NCBI GenBank assembly: GCA_022795445.1
Contig: JAAWGR010000030.1
Span: forward strand, 1-32,325
DNA from: Oscillibacter sp.
GTDB lineage: Bacteria > Bacillota > Clostridia > Oscillospirales > Oscillospiraceae
DNA length: 32,325 bases
Reading direction: 5' to 3'
The position numbers and the translations under genes are program-made. Shown here one piece after another: positions 24,892-32,325 of this stretch (within the stretch, counting starts at the first letter, position 1; every line of letters starts with the position of its first letter). A model generated the notes under the pieces. That model was given only the letters and a program-made list of their open reading frames with translations. It had not been told where the DNA came from and made no database searches.

Positions 24892-24917
24892 AAAAGGCGG
24901 TCCCCCACCCGCCTTTT
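24892..24917 (+). terminator. Terminator-like hairpin between tctC and tctB
   Basis: AAAAGGCGG (24892-24900) pairs with CCGCCTTTT (24909-24917) around an 8-nt loop. The T-run is part of the stem and short, so it probably causes partial termination or 3'-end protection, giving more binding protein than membrane subunits, as seen in many transporter operons. Confidence 0.55.
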
Positions 24918-24953
24918 CCGTAATTCCTGAGACCCAAGAAGAGGTGAAATGCC

Positions 24954-25430
24954 ATGAAAAAAAGAAATTTGGAAAAGGGCGAGCGGGGGTTTGTCATCGC
25001 CCTTGGGTTTTTCGCGCTGGTCTGCCTGGCTGCATCGGCAAAAATGTTCCTCAGTGCCCCCGCCTTGTCCGGCGAGGGGACGGTTCCGCTGCTGTGTTCC
25101 CTGGTGATGCTGCTGATGGTGGGAACAGCCTGCCTGGAGATGCGCGGCTGCGGGAGCGCTTTTGAAGACAAGCTCCCCTTTGTCCGGAGGGCGAAGGAAG
25201 TGTTCCGCTTCCTGTTCCCCGGCAAAGTGGGGCTGATTGTGGTCTACTGCTTGGTTTACACAGGATTGTTGGCCTATGCGGGGTTTGCCGTTTCCACGTT
25301 TGCCTTTCTGGTTATCTCCATGCTGACGCTGAACCGCGCCAAAAAAATCCGTATCCTGGTCATTTCTGGAGTTGCAATGGTGTGCATCGTTGTTGTATTC
25401 CAGTATATCTTTCAAGTACAGCTGCCCTGA
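24954..25430 (+). CDS. tctB: TctB-family small membrane subunit
   Basis: A 158-residue protein with four predicted membrane helices (about 13-32, 41-60, 90-115, 130-152), matching the small subunit of TTT transporters; this subunit is poorly conserved, so position and topology carry the call. Start ATG 24954 follows AGAGGTG. It stops 15 nt before tctA. Confidence 0.85.
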   Translation: MKKRNLEKGERGFVIALGFFALVCLAASAKMFLSAPALSGEGTVPLLCSLVMLLMVGTACLEMRGCGSAFEDKLPFVRRAKEVFRFLFPGKVGLIVVYCLVYTGLLAYAGFAVSTFAFLVISMLTLNRAKKIRILVISGVAMVCIVVVFQYIFQVQLP

Positions 25431-25445
25431 GAAGGAGGAAATACC

Positions 25446-26972
25446 ATGGGATTTCTGGAAGCGGCCGGATATGCCGCCCAAACGGTTACAAACCCGGTGC
25501 TGCTGCTCTATCTGGCGGCCGGCGTATTCCTTGGCATATACATCGGCGCGGTGCCTGGCCTGTCGGTCACGATGGCGGCTTCGCTGTTGATTTCGTTTAC
25601 TTACTCCTGGGATATGCTGCCCGCGATGGCTGCCATGGTGGGGATCTACATCGGCGGCGTATACGGCGGTTCCCGCTCCGCGATCCTGCTGAACATTCCA
25701 GGAGCGCCCGCCGCCGTAGCCACCGCTTTGGAGGGCTATCCCTTGGCGAAGAAGGGCCTTGCTGGACAGGCCATCGGCGTGACGGTCATCCAGTCTGTAC
25801 TGGGGGGCTTCATCGGCACGCTGATCCTGTGCTTTGGCGCGCCCTATCTGTCGAAATTCGCCATGGGCTTTGCCCCGCGGGATTATTTCCTATTGGCCGT
25901 GATGGGCCTTCTGCTGGTGGGCAGCCTGGGCAATGAGAGCCCTGCGCGGGGCGTACTGTCCGCGGCCATCGGGCTGTTTGTGGGGTTCGTGGGGCTGGAC
26001 AGTCAGACGGGGCACACCCGGTTTGTCCTGGGGCCGAACGGCTCCATGTTCCGCACCTACATGATGCTGGGCGTCAGCTATGTGGTGGTGATGATCGGCC
26101 TGTTCGGCATGTCTGAGGCGCTGATTCAGCTGCGGGACCTGTCCGCCAGGCCTGTGAAACAGAAGGCGGATAAAATCATCCCCAGTTGGAAAAACACCGT
26201 GCGGTTCATCCCCCTGACGCTGAAAAGCAGCTTGATTGGCGCGGTGGTGGGCGCACTGCCTGGCACCGGCGGCGACATCGCGGCCCTCCTGGCCTACGAC
26301 CAGGCAAAGCGCAGCGTAAAGAACCCGGAAACGCCCTTTGGCGAGGGGGCGTTGGAAGGGCTGGTGGCTCCGGAGAGCGCCAACAACGCGGCCGTCGGCG
26401 GCGCGTGCATCCCTATGCTGTCCATGGGGATTCCCGGCGACGCGGTAACGGCCATTATGCTGGGCGCCATGTATATCCACGGACTGAACCCTGGCCCTTT
26501 GCTGATGACCAGCCGTCCAGATGTATTTTATTATATCATCGGCGCCATGTTCGTGGGGAATATTTTCCTGCTGCTCTTTGGTTTTACCGGCATTAAGATT
26601 TTCTCCAAGATCGTGGAAGTGCCGAAAGAAATCCTGATGCCGATCATTATCATCCTGTCCGTTGTAGGCGCATTCTCCATCAATAACTCCATTATGGATG
26701 TGTATTGGATGGTAGGCTTTGGGATCCTGGGCTACTTGATGAAGCTGTATAAGGTTCCCGTAGGGTCCGCGATCCTGGGTATCATCCTGTCCGACCTGCT
26801 GGAGCTGAATTTCCGCCGCGCTGCGCTGATGGCCGCGAACAACCCCATCCAACTGGTCATGAACATCATCACCAATCCGGTCTCCCTAGTCCTTCTGGCG
26901 TTTATCCTTGTGATGCTGATCACATCCAGCGGCCGCTATAAGCGTTGGCGCGCCAAGAAAGAACACATTTGA
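25446..26972 (+). CDS. tctA: TctA-family large membrane subunit
   Basis: A 508-residue polytopic protein, the translocating subunit of the TTT system. Signature stretches: FLGIYIGAVPGLSVTMAASLLI (near 28-49), YIGGVYGGSRSAILLNIPGAPAAVATALEGYPLAKKG and ALPGTGGDIAALLAYDQAKR, NNAAVGGACIPMLSMGIPGDAVTA. About 11-12 helices. TTT systems take up citrate, tartrate, aromatic acids and similar carboxylates with H+ or Na+; the substrate here cannot be deduced. AAGGAGG 9 nt before the start. Confidence 0.95.
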   Translation: MGFLEAAGYAAQTVTNPVLLLYLAAGVFLGIYIGAVPGLSVTMAASLLISFTYSWDMLPAMAAMVGIYIGGVYGGSRSAILLNIPGAPAAVATALEGYPLAKKGLAGQAIGVTVIQSVLGGFIGTLILCFGAPYLSKFAMGFAPRDYFLLAVMGLLLVGSLGNESPARGVLSAAIGLFVGFVGLDSQTGHTRFVLGPNGSMFRTYMMLGVSYVVVMIGLFGMSEALIQLRDLSARPVKQKADKIIPSWKNTVRFIPLTLKSSLIGAVVGALPGTGGDIAALLAYDQAKRSVKNPETPFGEGALEGLVAPESANNAAVGGACIPMLSMGIPGDAVTAIMLGAMYIHGLNPGPLLMTSRPDVFYYIIGAMFVGNIFLLLFGFTGIKIFSKIVEVPKEILMPIIIILSVVGAFSINNSIMDVYWMVGFGILGYLMKLYKVPVGSAILGIILSDLLELNFRRAALMAANNPIQLVMNIITNPVSLVLLAFILVMLITSSGRYKRWRAKKEHI

Positions 26973-26986
26973 GCGGAGGGGCTGCA

Positions 26987-28180
26987 ATGAAGCAAGTATC
27001 TGTGAGCATGATTGGCAGCGGTTTTGCGGCCCGGCTGCACGGGAACGCTTTCCGTCTGGTGAGCGGGCTCGAGGTCCGTCTGCGCGCCTGCTGCGACCTG
27101 CGGGAGGACACGGCAAAGGTCCTGGCAGAGGAATACGGCTATGAGGTCTGCACCACGGATTACCGTCAAATCCTCCAAGACCCGGAGACGGATGTTGTCT
27201 TTGTTTGTACGCCGCCCCGTTTCCATGCCGGCATGGCAGCCGAGGCCCTTCGGGCCGGAAAGCATGTGGTGTGCGAAAAACCTCTTACCGGTTATTTCGG
27301 CCCGCCCGGCAGTCAGGAACTGATTGGCCGGACCGTGCCAAAGCGGGAGATGTTCCGCAGCGTTCTTGCTGAGTTGGAACGGCTGGAGGCCGTGGTAAAG
27401 GAGAGCGGCAGACAGTTTATGTATGCAGAGAACTATGTCTACACCCCCTGTATCCAGCGTGCGGCGGAGTTCTTGCGGGCCAAAGGGAGCACCATCACCT
27501 ATATGCGCGGCGAGGAAACCGTACAGGGTTCCCCCACTGCCGGCGCGGGACTCTGGCCCAACATCGGCGGCGGAAGCCTGCTGCGGATTGGCTGCCATCC
27601 CTTGGGTGGGATTTTGTACCTCAAGAGCGTGGAAGCGGCTGTCAAAGGCCATCCAGTCTCCGTGGAAAGCATAGTAGCCGATACGGGGATGCTCAGCGTT
27701 GGGATTCCCGAGGCGGGAAAACGGCACCTCCGCGCACGGCCCCAGGATGTGGAGGATTTTGGTATGGCAACCCTGACGTTTTCCGACAGTACAAAAGCCA
27801 CGATTTTTGCCAATGACAACGTTCTGGGCGGGGTGCGCAATTACGTGGAGGTCTACACCAACGACTCTAGACTAATGTGCCGCATCACCCCAAACGACGC
27901 GCTGGAAACCTATTTCCCGGACCCGCTGGGGCTGGATGGGGTCTATATGAGCGAGAAACTGGAAGAAAAAACCGGATGGAACCGTCCTTTTGTCGCGGAG
28001 AGTTTTACCCGCGGCTATGTTGGGCAGCTTCAGGATTTTTTGGAGTGCGCAGCCGAAAACCGCCGTCCGCTGTCCGGCTTTCCTCTCGCCCGGCAGGTGG
28101 CCGAAACGCTCTACGCTGCATACATTTCGGCAGAGGAAGGGCGGCGCGTGTTTTTGTCTGAATGGAAACGGGATACGTAA
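26987..28180 (+). CDS. Gfo/Idh/MocA-family oxidoreductase
   Basis: A 397-residue NAD(P)-dependent oxidoreductase. N-terminal Rossmann fold MIGSGFAARLHGNAF (8-22), and VFVCTPPRFHAGMAAEALRAGKHVVCEKPLTG, containing the conserved EKP. The C-terminal alpha/beta domain is typical. Between them, an unusual stretch after EKPLTGYFG (PPGSQELIGRTVPKREMFRS) is longer than in common members. Start ATG 26987 follows GCGGAGGGG, 14 nt after tctA. Being in the transporter operon suggests it acts on the imported compound or a sugar acid/inositol derivative; the substrate is unknown. Confidence 0.88.
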   Translation: MKQVSVSMIGSGFAARLHGNAFRLVSGLEVRLRACCDLREDTAKVLAEEYGYEVCTTDYRQILQDPETDVVFVCTPPRFHAGMAAEALRAGKHVVCEKPLTGYFGPPGSQELIGRTVPKREMFRSVLAELERLEAVVKESGRQFMYAENYVYTPCIQRAAEFLRAKGSTITYMRGEETVQGSPTAGAGLWPNIGGGSLLRIGCHPLGGILYLKSVEAAVKGHPVSVESIVADTGMLSVGIPEAGKRHLRARPQDVEDFGMATLTFSDSTKATIFANDNVLGGVRNYVEVYTNDSRLMCRITPNDALETYFPDPLGLDGVYMSEKLEEKTGWNRPFVAESFTRGYVGQLQDFLECAAENRRPLSGFPLARQVAETLYAAYISAEEGRRVFLSEWKRDT

Positions 28181-28292
28181 ACTCCGCATTGGAACAGCGT
28201 CCGGCGCGGAGCGGCACCGTCTGAATAGCATTTATGCAAATGAATGAACATGTATCGACGCGAAAGCCAAAAGGACTCCGCCTGCAAGTCTA

Positions 28293-28321
28293 TGGACTTA
28301 TTGGAAGAAACATGCTATAAT
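28293..28321 (+). promoter_or_regulatory. Promoter of the pyridoxal/pyridoxamine kinase gene
   Basis: TGGACT (28293-28298), 17-nt spacer and a perfect TATAAT (28316-28321), about 53 nt before the start at 28374. The kinase can thus be made apart from the upstream operon. Confidence 0.6.
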
Positions 28322-28373
28322 AGCCTGCGTTCTTTTTTATATCCTGTTCACTTCGAAAAGGGGGAATTCTGCT

Positions 28374-29234
28374 ATGCCAACGCCACGCGTCGCCGCTATA
28401 CACGATCTCTCTGGCTTCGGCCGCTGCTCTCTAACTGTCGCCATTCCCATCCTCTCCGCTATGGGCGTCCAGTGCTGCCCCCTGCCGACGGCCTTCCTCT
28501 CCACCCATACCGGCGGGTTTGAGGGCTTCACTTTCCTGGATATGACAGAGGAAATGCCCCGGGTTTCCCGGCACTGGAAGTCCCTGGGACTCCGATTTGA
28601 CGCCATATACAGCGGTTTCCTGGGCAGCGAACGGCAAATTGATATTGTAGCGGAATTTATCCAGGATTTCCGGACGGAGCGGACGGCAGTGGTCGTGGAC
28701 CCGGTAATGGGAGACGATGGCCGGGCTTACCAAACTTACACCCCCGCCATGTGCGCGGGGATGACGCGCTTAGCCGAGTTGGCAGACGTCATCACGCCGA
28801 ACTTAACAGAGGCGGCGTTTCTCCTTGGGCGGGGCTACTCAGAATTGCCAGGCGGCGGCGTCCGCAGCCCCCACGATGAAACGGCGCTTCGCCATTTGGT
28901 GGAGGATTTGAGCTTAGGCGGACGGCGTTCCGTGGCCCTAACAGGCGCGTCGCTGTCGCCGGGAAAGACTGGCGCCATGTGCTTCGACGCCAGGACTGGA
29001 CGGACGGAAGCCGTTCAAACGGATTTCATCGTCCACCCGCTCCATGGTACGGGAGATGTGTTTGCCAGTGTGCTGACCGGAGCGCTGGTGCAGGGCCGTT
29101 CTTTAGCGGAGGCAGTCCGGGAAGCGGCAGATTTTATCCGCATCTGCGCAGAGCGGACGGTTGCCCAGGATTTGCCCCTGCGGGAAGGCGTGGATTTTGA
29201 ACCGCTTCTCTGCCGCCTGATGCATCAAGAATAA
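28374..29234 (+). CDS. pdxK: Pyridoxal/pyridoxamine kinase (PfkB/ribokinase-like)
   Basis: A 286-residue kinase that phosphorylates B6 vitamers for salvage of pyridoxal phosphate. N-terminal IHDLSGFGRCSLTVAIPILSAMG, TAFLSTHTGGFEGFTF, VVDPVMGDDGRAY, TPNLTEAAFLLG and the catalytic Asp in LHGTGDVFASVLTGAL are present. Start ATG 28374 has AAGGGGGA 8 nt upstream. The exact PdxK/PdxY subtype is not distinguishable by eye. Confidence 0.92.
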   Translation: MPTPRVAAIHDLSGFGRCSLTVAIPILSAMGVQCCPLPTAFLSTHTGGFEGFTFLDMTEEMPRVSRHWKSLGLRFDAIYSGFLGSERQIDIVAEFIQDFRTERTAVVVDPVMGDDGRAYQTYTPAMCAGMTRLAELADVITPNLTEAAFLLGRGYSELPGGGVRSPHDETALRHLVEDLSLGGRRSVALTGASLSPGKTGAMCFDARTGRTEAVQTDFIVHPLHGTGDVFASVLTGALVQGRSLAEAVREAADFIRICAERTVAQDLPLREGVDFEPLLCRLMHQE

Positions 29235-29238
29235 GAAG

Positions 29239-29269
29239 AAGCCTGGAGCATGACGCTCCAGGCTTTTCG
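29239..29269. terminator. Bidirectional terminator between kinase and nucleotidase
   Basis: AAGCCTGGAGC (29239-29249) and GCTCCAGGCTT (29255-29265) form a perfect 11-bp stem with loop ATGAC and T-run on +; the reverse also has a pyrimidine-rich tail. It separates the convergent genes. Confidence 0.88.
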
Positions 29270-29286
29270 ATTGCTCAAGTTCGCGT

Positions 29287-31266
29287 TTACGCGGCAGGGA
29301 TCACCAGAACTTGGCCGATCTGCAAAGAATCGGGGTTCTTGATGATATTCTTATTGGCGTTGTAAATCACAGTCCAGCGGGCGCCGTTGCCGTAAATCTT
29401 CTGCGCAATGCGCCACAGGCAGTCACCAGACTTTACCGTGTATGTATTGCCGGGAACATTGCTGGTAGACTCAGGGGCGGGTTCTGGAGCAGGAGCGGGT
29501 TCCGGCTCGGGTTCTGGAACAGGCTCCGGTTCCGGAGCGGGAGCGGGTTCTGGCTCGGGAGCAGGTTCTTCGACAGGGGTGGGCTCCTCAGCGGGGGCGG
29601 ACTCTTCTTCTGCTGCGGTGACGGTGATGCGGCCAGCGGGCTCCGCATAGGCGGCGCCAACGACGCCGTTCAGCTCCTCAGTGATGTAGTCCATCAGCAC
29701 TTCATCCATGGGGATGCCCAGGTCATAATTGACGGTAGCGGCGGCAAAGGCATAATAGGTGTCGCCGCCGGCGGCCATGAAGTCGTTGGTCGCGATGGAA
29801 TAGGTGTCGTTTTCATTAAACACCTTATTGCCGACCATAGCGATGGCAACGCGCTGGATGCTGTTGGGCTTATGGTAAGTAGAACCAGGATAGAGTTCAC
29901 CCTCATCAAACTCCGCAGCGGTGTTGACGGTGAATTCAATGCCGCTCACCTGCGGGAAGCCACCCACAGCAGTGGGGGTGCAGTATGTAGAGGCCTCCAG
30001 GGCTTCCAGCAGTTCTGCGCCGGTGACTTTGACAATATTCAAGGTATTGCCGAAGGGCAGGACGGTATTGACGTCCTTCTTAGAGATATCGCCTGCGGCG
30101 ATAGCGGCACGGATGCCGCCGCCGTTGGTAATGGCTGCGTCAACGGCTTCGCCGTTCTTTTCCGCGCCCCAGACGAGGGCGTCTGTGATAAGGTCGCCCA
30201 GGTTGGTTTCTTCGGTACGGTTACCGGGGTCACGTTCACCGTTCAGCTCGACTTCGGTTTTGGCGAATACGGTGCCGTAATCGTCGTCGATCTGTTTCTG
30301 GATCGCGGCGGCACGGGCGGCAACATCTGCGTCAGCCGTCAGGGTAAGGGATTCCATGGGGATGCTGCGTGCGCTGCCTTCGCCCAGCGTAATCACGCCG
30401 ATGTTGGCGAACTTAGTACCGGTGGAAGAAACGAGGGTTTTGCCTTCCGCGGCGGTGACGAGGGTGCTCTCACCGCCGACAAAGCCCTGGGCAGGGAGGG
30501 TGGAAACGGTTTCGCCAGCGGCTTCGGCCACTTCTTCGGCAGTAGAATGGGAGTGTCCGTCAATCAGGACATCGATACCGGTCACTTTCTCCAGCAGGTC
30601 GGTGGAGCGGTTGCCGGCGGATTCTTCGTCGATGCCCAGGTGGGCAAGGCAGATGACATAATCGCAGTCCTCTGCGCGGAGGGCGTCGACCTCAGCCTGT
30701 GCGCACTGGAACATAGCCTCACCGGCAGAGAAGGTCACGCCCTGGATTTTTGCGGGGTGGGCTTTGGTGCCGGTTTCAGGAGTCGTCAGGCCAAAGACAC
30801 CAATCTTGGTGCCGTCGGGAGCGGTGAAGATGGTGTGAGCGTTTTCCGCAGTGCCGTTCAGCAGCACGTTGGCGGAAACGATGGGGAAGTCGGCCTCTTT
30901 CGCCAGCTCCTGCATGTTGGGGTAACCGTAATCGAATTCATGGTTGCCGAGGGTAGCGGCGTCATAGCCAGCCATATTCATAAGTTCGATGGCCGTTTTA
31001 CCCTGGCTGGCGCTGACGGTGGGATCACCCTGGATGAAGTCGCCCGCATCGAAGAGCAGGACGTAAGCGCCCGCCTCCTGGCAGGCTTCTTTCAGGGCGG
31101 CAGCTTTCGCGTAGCCGTCGATTGCGCCGTGGACATCATTGGAGTGCAGGATGACAATAGAGTTTTCCATGGTGGCGCTGTCGTCTTCTTCCGCGTGGGC
31201 GGAGACGGCCAAGGAAAACAGCATTGCCGCGGTGAGCAGCAGGGAAAAAAGTTTTCTGTGCTTCAT
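29287..31266 (-). CDS. Secreted 5'-nucleotidase/2',3'-cyclic phosphodiesterase family protein with LysM wall anchor
   Basis: A 659-residue exported enzyme. Signal peptide 1-25 (MKHRKLFSLLLTAAMLFSLA, then VSAHA). The metallophosphatase domain (about 35-325) shows HSNDVHG (41-47), DAGD (73-76), GNHEFDYG (107-114) and GHSH. The 5'-nucleotidase C domain (about 350-545) shows NGGGIRAAI and AAGGDTYYAFAA. A Pro/Glu/Ala linker (about 553-606) leads to a C-terminal LysM domain (607-659), which binds peptidoglycan and would hold the enzyme at the wall. Family function is release of phosphate and nucleosides from external nucleotides. Start ATG 31266 follows AAAAGGAGG. Confidence 0.94.
   Translation of the reverse strand: MKHRKLFSLLLTAAMLFSLAVSAHAEEDDSATMENSIVILHSNDVHGAIDGYAKAAALKEACQEAGAYVLLFDAGDFIQGDPTVSASQGKTAIELMNMAGYDAATLGNHEFDYGYPNMQELAKEADFPIVSANVLLNGTAENAHTIFTAPDGTKIGVFGLTTPETGTKAHPAKIQGVTFSAGEAMFQCAQAEVDALRAEDCDYVICLAHLGIDEESAGNRSTDLLEKVTGIDVLIDGHSHSTAEEVAEAAGETVSTLPAQGFVGGESTLVTAAEGKTLVSSTGTKFANIGVITLGEGSARSIPMESLTLTADADVAARAAAIQKQIDDDYGTVFAKTEVELNGERDPGNRTEETNLGDLITDALVWGAEKNGEAVDAAITNGGGIRAAIAAGDISKKDVNTVLPFGNTLNIVKVTGAELLEALEASTYCTPTAVGGFPQVSGIEFTVNTAAEFDEGELYPGSTYHKPNSIQRVAIAMVGNKVFNENDTYSIATNDFMAAGGDTYYAFAAATVNYDLGIPMDEVLMDYITEELNGVVGAAYAEPAGRITVTAAEEESAPAEEPTPVEEPAPEPEPAPAPEPEPVPEPEPEPAPAPEPAPESTSNVPGNTYTVKSGDCLWRIAQKIYGNGARWTVIYNANKNIIKNPDSLQIGQVLVIPAA
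29461..29585 (-). repeat. Low-complexity Pro/Glu linker repeat in the nucleotidase gene
   Basis: Near-repeats of GGTTCTGG / GGTTCCGG on +, which encode a Pro-Glu/Pro-Ala-Pro-Glu linker on -. Repeat number is likely to vary between strains by slippage, altering the distance between enzyme and cell wall. Confidence 0.8.
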
Positions 31267-31329
31267 TCTCGTACCTCCTTTTGTAATACAGGCAGACCGG
31301 ACGCAAGAGACAGCCTGCCGATTAAGAGC

Positions 31330-31338
31330 ATTATAACA
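31330..31338 (-). promoter_or_regulatory. Extended -10 promoter of the nucleotidase gene
   Basis: On the - strand TGT directly before a perfect TATAAT (TATAAT at 31330-31335) makes an extended -10. No good -35 stands 16-18 nt upstream, which such promoters tolerate. AT-rich DNA lies further upstream. Confidence 0.6.
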
Positions 31339-31444
31339 CATATTTGGGAAATAGATAGAGAAAAATATGCAAAAACACTAAAATTTTTTTCAAACATGAA
31401 AAAGGGCGAAAACGAGCGGATGAGGCATATTGGCTGATAGGGGG

Positions 31445-31927
31445 TTATTCACCCCAATCGACGTCAATGATGGTAAGGTTTTGGAACTCGACGTACTCGC
31501 TTTTCATGATATAGTCTGTTTTACCGACGCGCACTTCCTGTTCTCCGATTTTGGTGGTCATGACAGCTTCCTTGTTGACGGTAGCGGTACAGGTAAAATA
31601 GAGGTTCACATGGTCGGGGTCCTCATACCACTGGCCGTCTGGGCCTAAGACGAGGTATGGGGTTTTCTCAACGGACTCGATTCGTCCGGGGAGGCTGGTG
31701 CCGGAGGCCATCAAGGTAGAGGGGAGGTGTTTTGCGCAGTTTTCGTAGAGTTCGGCAGCGACGTTTTGGACGCGGACGGTGTAGGTAATGTTGATGGTTT
31801 CGGCAGGGGCTTCATCTGTCGACAGCAGGCGTGAGGCGCCGTAGGCGACGACCAAAAGAAGCAAGATGATTGCGATCAAATCCACAATGTTCAGTTTTCC
31901 GATACGGAATGCCTTTTTTTCTTTCAT
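31445..31927 (-). CDS. DUF4330-family membrane protein
   Basis: A 160-residue protein with one N-terminal membrane helix (about 15-36, LNIVDLIAIILLLLVVAYGA), after a basic cytoplasmic start, and an extracytoplasmic beta-rich domain (about 45-160). The short N-terminus KLNIVDLIAI and the length match DUF4330, a family of unknown function common in Clostridia and cyanobacteria. Start ATG 31927 follows GGAGG. It stands alone between the nucleotidase promoter region and the repeat. Confidence 0.8.
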   Translation of the reverse strand: MKEKKAFRIGKLNIVDLIAIILLLLVVAYGASRLLSTDEAPAETINITYTVRVQNVAAELYENCAKHLPSTLMASGTSLPGRIESVEKTPYLVLGPDGQWYEDPDHVNLYFTCTATVNKEAVMTTKIGEQEVRVGKTDYIMKSEYVEFQNLTIIDVDWGE

Positions 31928-31945
31928 GCTAGTCCTCCATAGATA

Positions 31946-31957
31946 GGGCGAACGCCC
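31946..31957 (-). promoter_or_regulatory. Small hairpin before the DUF4330 ribosome site
   Basis: GGGCG-AA-CGCCC, about 19 nt before the start codon. It may limit or shape translation; the loop is tight and this could be chance. Confidence 0.3.
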
Positions 31958-32004
31958 AGCTTTTGATTTTATGCTTGTCCCTCTGTGGACAAAAACGTAA
32001 AGTT

Positions 32005-32033
32005 ATTGTATAATATTTCCCGCAAATAAACAA
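32005..32033 (-). promoter_or_regulatory. Promoter of the DUF4330 gene
   Basis: On the - strand TTGTTT (32028-32033), a 17-nt spacer and TACAAT (32005-32010), about 78 nt before the gene. It lies between the repeat and the gene, so the repeat would not be in this gene's main transcript. Confidence 0.6.
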
Positions 32034-32046
32034 GTGCTATTTTTCT

Positions 32047-32185
32047 TTGTTTCGCAACAATGTGATACTCGCGCCTCCCGGCGCGGAGCATTCGATTCAG
32101 CCATTCCCATAACTGGGAGGTTTGAACCCCCCATTTCTCTTTTCTCTCGCCAGAGAAAAGAGAAACGGGCCGTTCACGGTCCAAA
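32047..32185 (-). repeat. Structured dispersed repeat, copy B (inverted)
   Basis: Read on -, it has the same order as copy A: the identical 20-nt block (32163-32182) with hairpin CCGT-GA-ACGG; the pyrimidine/purine hairpin with 14-bp arms and 4-nt loop (32134-32165); the T-loop-like TTCAAAC after a G-run (about 32120-32132); hairpin CGCGCC-GGGA-GGCGCG (32070-32085); and hairpin TTGTT-GCGA-AACAA (32047-32060). Relative to copy A it lacks about 10 nt between the last two hairpins. The rest of the right end (32186-32325) shows nothing I can assign, and an open frame read through the repeat (31969-32253) is not credible as a gene. Confidence 0.75.
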
Positions 32186-32325
32186 GAGAAAAGAGCGCTG
32201 TAAGGTGCTGTGCTTGCTGCCGGGTTGTACCATTCAACACGAGAAGACCACACGGACTTGACTCTGCGTCTACCGCCGCTGTCGCTCTGCGGTGCCCGCT
32301 GTAGGTTGTACTTCTGCCGCTTTGT

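Noticed and set aside
28182..28211. Inverted repeat CTCCGC/GCGGAG after the oxidoreductase as a terminator
   Set aside because: Short stem, long loop and no T-tract.
29311..31437. 708-codon frame opposite the nucleotidase
   Set aside because: Shadow frame, glycine-rich product without motifs.

Overview
The window reads as chromosomal DNA from a moderately GC-rich member of Clostridia. Gut Oscillospirales (Oscillospiraceae, the Oscillibacter/Flavonifractor type) is the best guess, from the FabK-type fatty-acid locus, SLH-domain surface protein, DUF4330 protein, ECF sigma/anti-sigma pair, strong AGGAGG ribosome binding sites and a probable forespore-type promoter. This is judged from gene content; no 16S or other marker gene is present. 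There is no CRISPR array, insertion sequence, phage gene, tRNA or rRNA.

Layout. Positions 1-233 hold copy A of a structured repeat. An ECF sigma factor and its membrane anti-sigma partner follow (+, 234-1903). Facing them is a two-gene operon (-, 2004-8152): a 1630-residue secreted M60-family metallopeptidase with a dockerin-like calcium-loop pair, then a three-SLH surface protein whose start overlaps the peptidase stop. Next come the TrkH/TrkA potassium uptake pair (-, 8325-11159), an orphan NADAR-type DNA ADP-ribosyl glycohydrolase antitoxin homologue (-, 11331-11984) and a 32-residue Asn/Gln-rich protein (+, 12213-12311) behind a forespore-like promoter.

The centre (12383-23121, -) is a complete type II fatty-acid synthesis operon in transcription order acpP-accB-accC-accD-accA-fabH-fabK-(FabK-like nitronate monooxygenase)-fabD-fabG-fabF-fabZ, followed by a MarR/FabT-like regulator with its own promoter. 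The operon promoter is near-consensus, and an 11-bp perfect inverted repeat sits on its probable start site, so a repressor circuit is likely.

On the other side, reading +, are a tripartite tricarboxylate transporter (binding lipoprotein, TctB, TctA), a Gfo/Idh/MocA oxidoreductase and a pyridoxal/pyridoxamine kinase. A secreted 5'-nucleotidase with a Pro/Glu linker and LysM domain and a DUF4330 membrane protein follow on -. The right end carries copy B of the repeat, inverted relative to copy A.

Most notable: (i) the repeat pair shows compensatory changes and four out of four GNRA tetraloops on one strand, suggesting an undescribed structured RNA or RNA-derived repeat; (ii) the M60/dockerin-like/SLH operon may be a small cell-surface mucin-degrading assembly; (iii) the tiny forespore-type gene; (iv) the NADAR antitoxin without a toxin; (v) the fab operon operator.
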